From CAMLDH01 sp966250375 (GTDB taxonomy: Bacteria > Pseudomonadota > Gammaproteobacteria > Burkholderiales > Burkholderiaceae_D): a stretch of DNA of 36,443 nucleotides. Below, in pieces: positions 1-6,698 of the stretch. Numbering within the stretch: position 1 is the first letter of the stretch; every line of letters starts with the position of its first letter. The stretch lies in NCBI GenBank assembly GCA_966250375.1, contig CBINHE010000044.1:1-36443 (forward strand), given 5' to 3'. The notes beneath the pieces were generated by a model that ran no database searches, was not told where the DNA came from, and saw only the letters and a list, made by a program, of their open reading frames with translations. A program made the position numbers and the translations under genes.

Positions 1-3
1 CAT
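1..3 (-). CDS. Start codon of a fifth integron cassette gene, truncated by window edge
   Basis: Only the ATG (complement of bases 1-3) is inside the window. It is preceded on the minus strand by a strong Shine-Dalgarno sequence, AAAGGAG, at 17..11 with a 7-base spacer. It lies on the far side of the attC site at 69-126, in the same direction as the other cassette genes, so a further cassette gene continues to the left. Nothing can be said about its product. Confidence 0.6.
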
Positions 4-68
4 TGGATCGCTCCTTTCGATGATTTCGTTTCAGGCCCTTGGTATTCCATTGGCCCTGGTTGTCTGAC

Positions 69-126
69 GCCCAACGTTTAAGTTCACTAGCGCGCTTGCG
101 CGTCTGTGTGAAACGACGAGTTAAAT
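69..126 (-). other. attC: attC recombination site of the 59-aa cassette
   Basis: Read on the minus strand, the site starts with ATTTAAC (RYYYAAC, 126..120) and ends with GTTGGGC (GTTRRRY, 75..69), both perfect matches to the attC core consensus. The 58 bases between the outer ends form an imperfect palindrome with a GC-rich centre. The site begins 12 bases after the stop codon of the small membrane-protein gene, as expected for a cassette. Cleavage would fall between G75 and T74. Confidence 0.85.
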
Positions 127-138
127 ACTGAAATTTAG

Positions 139-318
139 TCATCTTCTTAACCAACCAAATAGAATGATGAATAGAGCAATGGCTGCGACTAAAAACAAAA
201 AGCCCGTTACGACATATCCGCTATCGCCGAAGGTTATTTTTGTTTTGAATAGCCGATTAAATGCTTTTACAACTAAGTAACCAAGTCCACCGAGCACCAC
301 ATCAACGATCAGCTCCAT
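139..318 (-). CDS. Small membrane protein, integron cassette gene
   Basis: This 59-residue protein is encoded by the third complete cassette of the array (cassette limits about 75-352). I chose the ATG at 318 because GAAG lies about 7 bases upstream; a TTG two codons earlier is the alternative. Two hydrophobic stretches are visible: one at the N-terminus (LIVDVVLGGLGYLVV) and one at the C-terminus (TGFLFLVAAIALFIILFGW), separated by a basic, polar loop, so a two-helix inner-membrane hairpin is likely. The gene ends with TGA just before its attC. I recognise no family. Small membrane proteins of unknown function are common in integron cassettes, and the cassette context is the main evidence that the gene is real. 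Confidence 0.6.
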   Translation of the reverse strand: MELIVDVVLGGLGYLVVKAFNRLFKTKITFGDSGYVVTGFLFLVAAIALFIILFGWLRR

Positions 319-346
319 TCGCAATCTTCATTATTCCGTCTATAGG

Positions 347-433
347 ATTTAACGTTGAAGCTGACCGGAACGCAACACTGGCGGCGAAGCCGCAGCCTGC
401 GGTTGCGTTTCCGCGTCGAGCGACTTGTTATGT
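347..433 (-). other. attC: attC site of the second (left) copy of the duplicated cassette
   Basis: Minus-strand limits are ACATAAC (433..427) and GTTAAAT (353..347), an 87-base imperfect palindrome. The last six bases belong to the next cassette (59-aa gene), and this is the only difference from the attC at 917-1003. The core ACATAAC departs from RYYYAAC at one position. The site starts one base after the stop codon of the 153-aa gene. Confidence 0.88.
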
Positions 434-434
434 T

Positions 435-896
435 TCACTGAGCAATGTGAATCACGACAGCGAGCAAGGCACCCACTAGTGCCGCGGCGATGAAATAGCC
501 GACTAGCCCGAGAACTGCAATGCCAAGTGGCTTTCCCCATGGGCGACGCTCGTACGAGTTGCCCAACTTCGCCTTAACGTATTTGGCTTGGGCGCGCGCA
601 CTTCCAAAGTACCACGAGAACAAAAAGATCACGCCTATTCCGCGCGCGAGGCCGTCCGCCGCCTTTTCATCCGGGATCAGCAGCGACAGCAGAACATAGA
701 GCACTAACAGAGCAGTGCTGATGTAGAACCAGCACCGCGACCGTTGAGCCAGCCCAATCTCTCCAAGACTTCGCCAGTTCAGCATGTGAATGTACGCGCC
801 GAACGCCGGAGTAAACACCAAGCTCCAATTTGCCGCCGCATTTGGGTTCCAAATAGCGCCAGCATCGACCACCTGAGTCTGATCAGTTTCTGTCAT
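435..896 (-). CDS. Integron cassette membrane protein, copy 2 of 2
   Basis: The 153-residue product is identical in sequence to that of the gene at 1005-1466. It has a polar N-terminus with a WNPNAAANWSL motif, then hydrophobic segments near residues 57-76, 84-102 and 123-150, suggesting three membrane helices with a basic loop (SYERRPWGKP) before the last one. The ATG at 896 has a strong Shine-Dalgarno sequence (GAGGAGGGG) just upstream. The stop codon is one base from its attC. No biochemical function is recognised. Because it is the third gene from attI, expression is probably lower than that of the upstream copy. Confidence 0.75.
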   Translation of the reverse strand: MTETDQTQVVDAGAIWNPNAAANWSLVFTPAFGAYIHMLNWRSLGEIGLAQRSRCWFYISTALLVLYVLLSLLIPDEKAADGLARGIGVIFLFSWYFGSARAQAKYVKAKLGNSYERRPWGKPLGIAVLGLVGYFIAAALVGALLAVVIHIAQ

Positions 897-916
897 CTCC
901 CCTCCTCACAGTGTAA

Positions 917-1003
917 ACATAACGTTGAAGCTGACCGGAACGCAACACTGGCGGCGAAGCCGCAGCCTGCGGTTGCGTTTCCGCGTCGAGCGACTTGTTA
1001 TGT
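917..1003 (-). other. attC: attC site of the first copy of the duplicated cassette
   Basis: Minus-strand limits are ACATAAC (1003..997) and GTTATGT (923..917), which are exact reverse complements of each other. The 87-base site contains inner arms (AAGTCG... and ...CAGCTTCAAC) and a GC-rich central stem, typical of longer attC sites. It separates the two identical cassettes. Confidence 0.88.
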
Positions 1004-1004
1004 T

Positions 1005-1466
1005 TCACTGAGCAATGTGAATCACGACAGCGAGCAAGGCACCCACTAGTGCCGCGGCGATGAAATAGCCGACTAGCCCGAGAACTGCAATGCCAAGTGG
1101 CTTTCCCCATGGGCGACGCTCGTACGAGTTGCCCAACTTCGCCTTAACGTATTTGGCTTGGGCGCGCGCACTTCCAAAGTACCACGAGAACAAAAAGATC
1201 ACGCCTATTCCGCGCGCGAGGCCGTCCGCCGCCTTTTCATCCGGGATCAGCAGCGACAGCAGAACATAGAGCACTAACAGAGCAGTGCTGATGTAGAACC
1301 AGCACCGCGACCGTTGAGCCAGCCCAATCTCTCCAAGACTTCGCCAGTTCAGCATGTGAATGTACGCGCCGAACGCCGGAGTAAACACCAAGCTCCAATT
1401 TGCCGCCGCATTTGGGTTCCAAATAGCGCCAGCATCGACCACCTGAGTCTGATCAGTTTCTGTCAT
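1005..1466 (-). CDS. Integron cassette membrane protein, copy 1 of 2
   Basis: This encodes the same 153-residue protein as 435-896, with three predicted membrane helices and no recognised catalytic motif. It is the second gene of the array. Its ATG (1466..1464) lies inside the 3' end of the upstream cassette's read-through frame, which stops at 1455..1453, so the two frames overlap by 14 bases and could be translationally coupled. The Shine-Dalgarno sequence AGGAGG is a few bases upstream of the ATG. Two identical adjacent copies imply a very recent duplication or selection for dosage. Confidence 0.78.
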   Translation of the reverse strand: MTETDQTQVVDAGAIWNPNAAANWSLVFTPAFGAYIHMLNWRSLGEIGLAQRSRCWFYISTALLVLYVLLSLLIPDEKAADGLARGIGVIFLFSWYFGSARAQAKYVKAKLGNSYERRPWGKPLGIAVLGLVGYFIAAALVGALLAVVIHIAQ

Positions 1467-1878
1467 CTCCCCTCCTCACAGTGTAAACATAACGCCCCGT
1501 TGACCGGCGCACTTGGGCGTCAGTGTCGAATGATGAGTTAAATGGCTTTCTGCGGAATATTCTTGTCCACATCGCAGGAACAAAAACAAACCACTGTAGA
1601 TAGCCAAGCAGAACGGAGCCTATCCAGTAAGGCACAAGGTCCCAAAATGGATCATAGACGTACCAAGGTTGCGATAACAAAAATGGAGCCAACACGCCGG
1701 CGGTCAGGAGTACCAAGATTCCTGATGGGGCAGTCAAAAAAAGGATTAACCAGGTAAATGCTATGGGCATGTCATGTATTTCGCGTTGGATGTAACCAAA
1801 TAACAGCACGCACATACACAACCCTGCCCATAAACTGGCAATCGACTTTCCTGCCGCTGATCTCGGAAACACTGACAT
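1453..1878 (-). CDS. Membrane protein of the first integron cassette, reading through its attC site
   Basis: The 141-residue product has about four hydrophobic segments (around residues 13-30, 39-58, 60-70 and 84-104), so it is a probable inner-membrane protein of unknown family. The start ATG (1878..1876) overlaps the attI/cassette junction GTTAAAT (1883..1877), so the cassette supplies no leader or ribosome binding site. At the other end no stop occurs before the attC. Translation crosses the whole attC and ends at 1453 inside the next cassette, adding about 12 foreign residues (YVYTVRRGDDRN). If the next cassette began with TTAAAT, as this one does, the frame would end at TAA after residue 129. 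Function unknown. Confidence 0.65.
   Translation of the reverse strand: MSVFPRSAAGKSIASLWAGLCMCVLLFGYIQREIHDMPIAFTWLILFLTAPSGILVLLTAGVLAPFLLSQPWYVYDPFWDLVPYWIGSVLLGYLQWFVFVPAMWTRIFRRKPFNSSFDTDAQVRRSTGRYVYTVRRGDDRN
1487..1543 (-). other. attC: attC site of the first cassette
   Basis: Read on the minus strand it starts with ATTTAAC (1543..1537) and ends with GTTATGT (1493..1487), 57 bases in all. It is unrelated in length and inner sequence to the 87-base sites. Such a mix of attC types is typical of cassettes gathered from different sources. The six terminal bases TTATGT come from the following cassette. This matters because the cassette's own TTAAAT end would have supplied a TAA stop codon. 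Confidence 0.85.
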
Positions 1879-1940
1879 TTAACTAGTTTTATACGTCACG
1901 GTCTGACTGATAAACCGGCACGCTGACTGATAAATCATTT
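1877..1940 (-). other. attI: attI-like integron insertion site
   Basis: The junction core is GTTAAAT (minus strand, 1883..1877). Upstream of it two identical 12-base direct repeats, CTGACTGATAAA, lie at 1903-1914 and 1923-1934, spaced by 20 bases. This resembles the DR1/DR2 integrase-binding repeats described for attI1. The site lies between the divergent intI gene and the first cassette, the standard integron layout. The left boundary is defined by the core; the right boundary is approximate. Confidence 0.75.
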
Positions 1941-1987
1941 TTCTTGATCCTCCACAAAGCTGATCCAGCCTGGCTTGCAGCACAATG

Positions 1988-2003
1988 CTGTTTATTTACA
2001 CAG
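1988..2003 (+). promoter_or_regulatory. LexA-type SOS box before intI
   Basis: The sequence CTGTTTATTTACACAG fits the LexA operator pattern CTG-N10-CAG with an AT-rich centre, and is flanked by TG and TA as in good operators. It ends nine bases before the intI start codon, so a bound repressor would block transcription start or early elongation. LexA control of intI genes is established for mobile and Vibrio integrons; here it is inferred from the motif alone. Confidence 0.75.
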
Positions 2004-2012
2004 TATTAATTA

Positions 2013-3059
2013 ATGGTGAAAGACGTCACCCAAAATCCTGCCCTAGGTCAACCACCCAAGCTGCTTGATCGGCTTCGGCGGTGCATTCGTGACAAGCATT
2101 ATAGTCTGCGCACCGAGCGTGTCTATGTGTACTGGGCCAGATGGTATATCCGCTTCCATGGCTTGCGCCATCCCATGGAAATGGGCGCGCCGGAAATCCA
2201 GACCTTTTTGTCTTATCTCGCCAACGAGCGTAACGTGTCTGTCTCCACGCATCATCAGGCACTCTGTGCACTTCTCTTTTTTTACAAGAACGTCCTGCAG
2301 ATCGAATTGCCATGGCTCGACAACGTTCATCGTCCGGCCAAGTCGGTAAGAAGGCCGACCGTATTGACCCGGCAGGAATTGGCGCGGGTCTTTGCTCAAA
2401 TGGAGGGGATTTATCTCCTGATTGCCCGGCTTTTGTACGGTACGGGAATGCGGTTGATGGAGTGCGCGCAGCTTCGCGTGAAAGATGTGGATTTTCAGCG
2501 CCGGGAAATCACGATCCGGCAAGGTAAAGGCGGCAAAGATCGGGTCACAATGCTCCCCTTGTCACTGGTACAACCGTTACGTGAGCAAGTCTCTCGTGCG
2601 AAGGCGCTATACGAAGAGGATCGACTGCACCGTCGCAATGGCGTGATGCTGCCGGGCGCGCTCGAACGCAAATATCCTGCGGCCGGTGCCCAATGGGGTT
2701 GGTACTGGGCATTCCCGTCAGATCATGAATCCACCGATCCGCGTAGCGGCATCGTCAGGCGGCATCATATTTATGAGCAAGGCATCCAACGCGCGATCAA
2801 GCGGGGCGTGCTGGCAGCCAAACTGACCAAACCGGCGTCAACCCATACACTACGACATAGTTTTGCCACGCACTTGCTCGAAGCGGGGTATGACATCCGA
2901 ACCGTTCAGGAACTGCTCGGGCATGCAGATGTATCGACAACCATGATTTATACCCATGTCCTGAACAAGGGGGGACGGGGCGTTTCGTCGCCGATTGACC
3001 TTCCGGAATGGCATCAAGAATCCGAATGTCGGCTTCCGGGGATTGAGCCCTTGCTATGA
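2013..3059 (+). CDS. intI: Integron integrase (tyrosine recombinase)
   Basis: This 348-residue site-specific recombinase inserts and excises gene cassettes at attI and attC. The N-terminal SAM-like core-binding domain spans about residues 15-105. The catalytic domain carries the tyrosine recombinase residues: Arg147 (GTGMRLME), Lys172 or Lys175 (QGKGGKDR), His278 and Arg281 (HTLRHS), His304 (LLGHADV) and nucleophile Tyr313 (MIYTHV). The IntI-specific insertion, absent from XerC/XerD, is present at about residues 208-242 (MLPGALERKYP...WAFPS). No key residue is missing, so it looks active. It is transcribed divergently from the cassette array and preceded by a LexA-type box. No clear Shine-Dalgarno sequence is seen before the ATG. 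Confidence 0.95.
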   Translation: MVKDVTQNPALGQPPKLLDRLRRCIRDKHYSLRTERVYVYWARWYIRFHGLRHPMEMGAPEIQTFLSYLANERNVSVSTHHQALCALLFFYKNVLQIELPWLDNVHRPAKSVRRPTVLTRQELARVFAQMEGIYLLIARLLYGTGMRLMECAQLRVKDVDFQRREITIRQGKGGKDRVTMLPLSLVQPLREQVSRAKALYEEDRLHRRNGVMLPGALERKYPAAGAQWGWYWAFPSDHESTDPRSGIVRRHHIYEQGIQRAIKRGVLAAKLTKPASTHTLRHSFATHLLEAGYDIRTVQELLGHADVSTTMIYTHVLNKGGRGVSSPIDLPEWHQESECRLPGIEPLL

Positions 3060-3116
3060 CCGGCTGGCCAAATGCAGCCTGTCATAGATAGCATTGTATT
3101 TTCGGAACAGCAATTC

Positions 3117-3145
3117 AAAAAGCCAACCTAATGGGTTGGCTTTTT
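3117..3145. terminator. Bidirectional Rho-independent terminator
   Basis: A 12-bp stem is formed by AAAAAGCCAACC (3117-3128) and GGTTGGCTTTTT (3134-3145) around a 5-base loop. T-runs follow the stem on both strands. It can end intI transcription (plus) and the terB-like cluster (minus), which converge here. Confidence 0.85.
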
Positions 3146-3197
3146 CACTTCATAAGATTTTTTCATTAATTATGAGTGCAGCCTGGTATAAGTTTTC

Positions 3198-3650
3198 TTA
3201 ACCCAGTTCCTTGGCTACCTTGGCAACGGAACCCGCATCCGGCAAATGCGATAACTGCGCCAGCATATGGTCTTTTACCGCACTATTGATTTCATCGAAG
3301 CGCGCCGGCGCAATATGCAGATCGGCGGCAATGGCGCGAACGACAGCTTGCTCGGCAGCGCTGAAAGACCCATCCGCAAAACCGGTCATGATGCTAAGCG
3401 CAACAATCATTTCCCGCTCCTGATCGCTGGAAAACGCCTTTGCATCGACATGAAAATCGCCGCTGGATTCTTGCTGCAGCTTGTCAAACGCAGGCCATTC
3501 GCCGCTATTGACGCAACTGCTGTAAAAGCCCTTGATCAACGCAATCTCGTCCGGATGCACGCCATCGGTATGCGCTACCTTGAGCATGGTTTTGCTGGCA
3601 GCGATCACGGCGTTCATGCTCATTGAATCCACTGTAAAAAACGGAAACAT
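3198..3650 (-). CDS. TerB-like (tellurite-resistance/DjlA N-terminal type) protein
   Basis: The product is 150 residues from the ATG at 3650, chosen because GGAGAGCAG precedes it directly; an ATG eight codons earlier lacks such a site. It is an all-helical acidic protein. The motif pattern fits the TerB superfamily: a first half with KVAHTDGVHPDEIALIKGF and a second half with TGFADGSFSAAEQAVVRAIA. In each half a short acidic D-G-x-(S/H) loop is followed by an E/D-rich helix, as in metal-binding TerB folds. It is the last gene of the eight-gene cluster, 20 bases after the AAA+ gene. TerB proteins are thought to act as membrane-associated metal- or stress-sensing partners; the role here is inferred. 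Confidence 0.75.
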   Translation of the reverse strand: MFPFFTVDSMSMNAVIAASKTMLKVAHTDGVHPDEIALIKGFYSSCVNSGEWPAFDKLQQESSGDFHVDAKAFSSDQEREMIVALSIMTGFADGSFSAAEQAVVRAIAADLHIAPARFDEINSAVKDHMLAQLSHLPDAGSVAKVAKELG

Positions 3651-3670
3651 TCTGCTCTCCTTTTTGAGAA

Positions 3671-5509
3671 TCACTCTTGAATCGCACTCTTGAGCGCGCT
3701 CAACTGATCATGCACCTGGGTTGGCGACATCGACTGAAAGCGCGCCGGCAACATCGACCGGCGCGAGGTCTCGAATACTGCCAGCATTTCCATGAACTGG
3801 ATCATCAAGGTATCCTGCGGTGGCATGAAATCCTTGACCGCGTCTTCGAAAATCTGCGCGGTGATATTGCCATCGCCGCGCTTGGCAAATTCCAGCGCGA
3901 GCAGTGCGACGGCCTCCAGATCTGCGTTGGAATACCCATGCAGTGCCGCAAACAACGGTGCCGCAGCAGTCCAGTCGATCGAACATTTGACATCGTAGCG
4001 GCTTAAAATCGCCCTCACGATGTCGGCACGTTCCTGCGCCGAATCGGCATAGAAAAACGGGATCTTGCGATCGAGTCGCCCGGGCCGCTTGATGTCGGTA
4101 TCGAGCTTGTCAGGACGGTTGGTCATCAGGATGAACAGAACCTGACCCCGGTTCTCGGTGTCGGACATGAATTCCTTGAGTCGCGCAATCACGCGCGAAC
4201 TGGTGCCGCCATCGGACTCTTCACTTTGCTTGCCGAAGCTGCGATCGCCTTCGTCGATAATGACGGCAATCGGCCCCATTGCCTTGACTGCGGCCAGCAC
4301 TCGCGCCAGGTTCGCTTCGGTCGAGCCGACCCATTTCGAACGGAAGTTTTTTAACGCTACGCCTGACAAGCCTGCTTCTTTCAAGAAGGCTTTAATCACG
4401 AAAGTTTTGCCGGAGCCCATGGCGCCGACGGCCAACAAACCCATCGGTGACCTGGCCCGGTCACCCGACTTGATCGCTTTCGCGATTTCCATCAATTCGG
4501 TCTTGATGTGCGCATTGCCGCCGACCTCTTCCAAACCGTATTTCGGTTCGATGAATTCGATCAGACCGGCGCATTCCTTCTCGATCAACTCGCGTTTTCT
4601 CTGCCGCACGACTTCCAGCATTTCCGCATACGGGTCGCCGTTGCCGGGCAGTGTCTTGGTGGGATCGACCAGATGCCGGATTTCATCATGCGTCATGCCA
4701 GCCGTAATCGCCGCCAGTTTGACCGCGCGCTCTTCGGCGTTCGGCTGGCCTTGCAACAAGGCGCCAATCAGCGCCGTCCGTTCATCTTCCAATAAGCCCT
4801 GCGCACCTTCTCCGGCCACAATACTGCTCAATTGAATCACGCGCAGTCCGCCGGTTTGCTCCGCCAGCCGCTTGACCTGTTCGGCCGGCATATTGGGAGC
4901 GTAGTGCCGGATCGCTTCCGACCGAATCTTTTCCTGCGGGACCGGCACTTCAATCGCCGCCACTCTCGGGTTGGATAGAATCGCCTGATTGATCTCGGCC
5001 AGCGATTCGGTGATCAACATCACCACATTGTCTTTGGCCGACAGCGCCTCATCAAGCGACCAGCGATGCAGCGTGGTGAACGCGATGCGATCGTCCACCG
5101 ACATGAACTGCGGATCGCCACTCGGGATGATGGTGCCGGCATACGGAAAGATCACCGCATTCGATTTGTGCTCATGCATGCGGCGTTCGACCGACTCGAA
5201 TACACCCTGCAATCCCTTGCCTTCAAGGTAGCCGTAGAGCGAGGCCTTTTCATCGGTGCTCGCGCCCTGCAGGAATCGCAAGCCGCGGTCCAGGCTGATT
5301 TCATAGATCCGCTGCTTGTTGTCCTTTAGCAGCACCTCCGATAGGAACGCGGTCATCCCATACGCGATGCCGTCGACCAGGTAGCGGTCGAACACGTTGC
5401 CGTATAAAACAAATACCGATGCTTCGCCCGCCAGATATTTCTGCCGAATTTGCTCGGCCCATGCCGGCAATAACCGCTTTGGTAACATTTGATCAGCCAT
5501 GACGTGCAT
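3671..5509 (-). CDS. AAA+ ATPase of a PspA/TerB-associated cluster
   Basis: The 612-residue protein has two halves. Residues 330-560 form a classical AAA+ module: Walker A GAMGSGKT (362-369), Walker B VIIDEGD (416-422), and a second region of homology with TNRPDKLD and arginines in RPGRLDR (475-481), similar to FtsH/p97-type ATPases. Residues about 30-200 look like a degenerate AAA-like domain without Walker A but with a sensor-like segment (NVVMLITESL). No protease motif (HExxH) and no membrane helix are seen, so it is a soluble remodelling ATPase. ATG 5509 and ATG 5500 are both possible starts. It follows the PspA gene by 5 bases, suggesting it acts on PspA assemblies as a remodeller, analogous to PspF or Vps4 relationships (inference). 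Confidence 0.82.
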   Translation of the reverse strand: MHVMADQMLPKRLLPAWAEQIRQKYLAGEASVFVLYGNVFDRYLVDGIAYGMTAFLSEVLLKDNKQRIYEISLDRGLRFLQGASTDEKASLYGYLEGKGLQGVFESVERRMHEHKSNAVIFPYAGTIIPSGDPQFMSVDDRIAFTTLHRWSLDEALSAKDNVVMLITESLAEINQAILSNPRVAAIEVPVPQEKIRSEAIRHYAPNMPAEQVKRLAEQTGGLRVIQLSSIVAGEGAQGLLEDERTALIGALLQGQPNAEERAVKLAAITAGMTHDEIRHLVDPTKTLPGNGDPYAEMLEVVRQRKRELIEKECAGLIEFIEPKYGLEEVGGNAHIKTELMEIAKAIKSGDRARSPMGLLAVGAMGSGKTFVIKAFLKEAGLSGVALKNFRSKWVGSTEANLARVLAAVKAMGPIAVIIDEGDRSFGKQSEESDGGTSSRVIARLKEFMSDTENRGQVLFILMTNRPDKLDTDIKRPGRLDRKIPFFYADSAQERADIVRAILSRYDVKCSIDWTAAAPLFAALHGYSNADLEAVALLALEFAKRGDGNITAQIFEDAVKDFMPPQDTLMIQFMEMLAVFETSRRSMLPARFQSMSPTQVHDQLSALKSAIQE

Positions 5510-5514
5510 TCCGC

Positions 5515-6231
5515 TTACATTGATTTGCCGGCGGCCGTGCCGGCCGCTTGCGCTGCTCTGGCTTTCTTCATTTCATCGAGTTGCTGCTTGGCGGTGATCG
5601 AACCACTGCTTTGGCGCAGCTTGGCCAGCCGCACGTCCAGATCGGAACTGCGCAATTCCTGACCGAGGTTGGCTTCGGCAATCGTGTTCTTGATGTGTTC
5701 GCGCACATTGTCCAGTGCCTGCACCTCGGCATCGACCGACAGGCCTTCGAGCTGATTCTGGATCTTGACTCGCGCCTGCGCGCTTTGCATTTGCGCCAGC
5801 ATGCGGTCCTTCTCGGCTTTGAGCTTGTCGATCTCGCCTTTCACCTGCAACAAGGAATCCTTCGCATCGTTGGCATCGGTTTCGGCCTGCTGCAAATCCA
5901 TTTGCAGTGCGGCGACACTGGCATCGAGCGCATTTTTTTTCTGAATCAGCACCACTGCCAGATCGTCTTGTGCAGTCGCAATTGCCCCTTCCAAGTCGGC
6001 AGTAATCGACGCCAGTTCCGATTCTTCCGATTTCAGCCGCGATTCCAGGTCTTGCCGGCGCCGAATGATGGCGGCAGTCGCTGATTTCAACTTCGCGTAT
6101 TTTTCAATCATCGAATCGATCGTATTCTGATATGCAATTTCAGGATGTCGCTTCTCTACATCGCTGATCCACAATGAAACAAACCCTGACCAGAGGTTCG
6201 CGAGCCGGTCGAATAATTTGATGTCAGCCAT
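5515..6231 (-). CDS. PspA/IM30 family protein
   Basis: The 238-residue, almost entirely helical protein has long heptad-like coiled coils (residues about 45-190) rich in K, E, A and Q, which is typical of the PspA/IM30/Vipp1 family. The family binds stressed membranes and assembles into ESCRT-III-like polymers. The N-terminal segment (LFDRLANLWSGFVSLWISDVEKRHPEIAYQ) could be the amphipathic membrane-binding helix, although it is more hydrophobic than in classical PspA. The C-terminus has an Ala-rich tail. AGGAGA lies about 9 bases before the ATG. It is neither next to pspF nor pspBC; its partners here are an AAA+ ATPase and a TerB-like protein. Identification rests on composition and helical pattern and on context. 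Confidence 0.75.
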   Translation of the reverse strand: MADIKLFDRLANLWSGFVSLWISDVEKRHPEIAYQNTIDSMIEKYAKLKSATAAIIRRRQDLESRLKSEESELASITADLEGAIATAQDDLAVVLIQKKNALDASVAALQMDLQQAETDANDAKDSLLQVKGEIDKLKAEKDRMLAQMQSAQARVKIQNQLEGLSVDAEVQALDNVREHIKNTIAEANLGQELRSSDLDVRLAKLRQSSGSITAKQQLDEMKKARAAQAAGTAAGKSM

Positions 6232-6698
6232 GGTATGTCACTCTCCTATGAATGTTGTTGCCGCTATTGATTCGGCGCGCATCCGTGATGCCTTGCAAAC
6301 GACTGAAAACCTTTACCTTCGTCGCAGACCAAATCCCCGAACATGGCGCACGAAAAATCGCATCAAACCAACCGTCCCTTCCCCAATAGTGTTCGGCACA
6401 TTATTTGCTGACGTGTTCCAACCGCCGTATTCCCTCCCCTTCAAGGGGAGGGTTAGGGTGGGGATGGGTTAAAAAGCAGTGATATGAAACCCCATCCCCA
6501 TCCCAACCTTCCCCTTGAAGGGGAAGGAGCATCCAACGCAGACGCTTAGCAAACAATGTGCTGACACTATTGGCCCCTTTTCCCTGCCGGTCTGCGCCAA
6601 TGCCGATTTGACGCATGTCTTGGCGGCGTCGACATTCGCGAGCTATTGCAAGCTTTCTTGTTTGATCGTGGCGTATTCCATGACTATCTTTTTTGTGT
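6232..6698. other. Intergenic stretch inside the PspA cluster
   Basis: No gene is supported in these 467 bases. They hold the palindromic element at 6383-6573 and about 120-150 bases of ordinary spacer on each side. The PspA gene's Shine-Dalgarno sequence lies at the left end. No convincing promoter could be read next to the PspA gene, but one may exist because the element separates it from its upstream partners. Confidence 0.6.
6383..6573. mobile_element. MITE/REP-like palindromic element
   Basis: An almost complete inverted repeat of 191 bp. The outer ends are CCAATAGTGT (6383-6392) and ACACTATTGG (6564-6573). The arms continue inward through (C)GGCACATTATTTGCT and its partner to inner arms around CCCCTTCAAGGGG (6432-6470 against 6488-6528), with a central loop of about 17 bases. 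It has no coding capacity. It sits between the PspA gene and the membrane/coiled-coil gene, inside an otherwise tight operon, so the mRNA would carry a very large hairpin that could stop or weaken transcription. Confidence 0.75.

Larger units (their letters stand above)
353..1492. repeat. Perfect tandem duplication of a 570-bp gene cassette
   Basis: Bases 353-922 and 923-1492 appear identical, with a period of exactly 570. The repeat unit runs from one attC cleavage point (between G and TT of the core) to the next, so the unit is precisely one integron cassette: a short leader, the 153-aa gene and an 87-base attC. This is what cassette re-insertion or slippage between identical attC sites would produce, rather than a random duplication. 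Confidence 0.93.

Noticed and set aside
261..479. Plus-strand frames running through the attC sites and the repeated copies
   Set aside because: They consist mostly of attC palindromes read in the wrong direction; cassette genes in this array run on the minus strand.
353..1492. CRISPR or other repeat array for the repeated 570-bp units
   Set aside because: There are only two units, each with a gene and an attC site, which integron biology explains completely.
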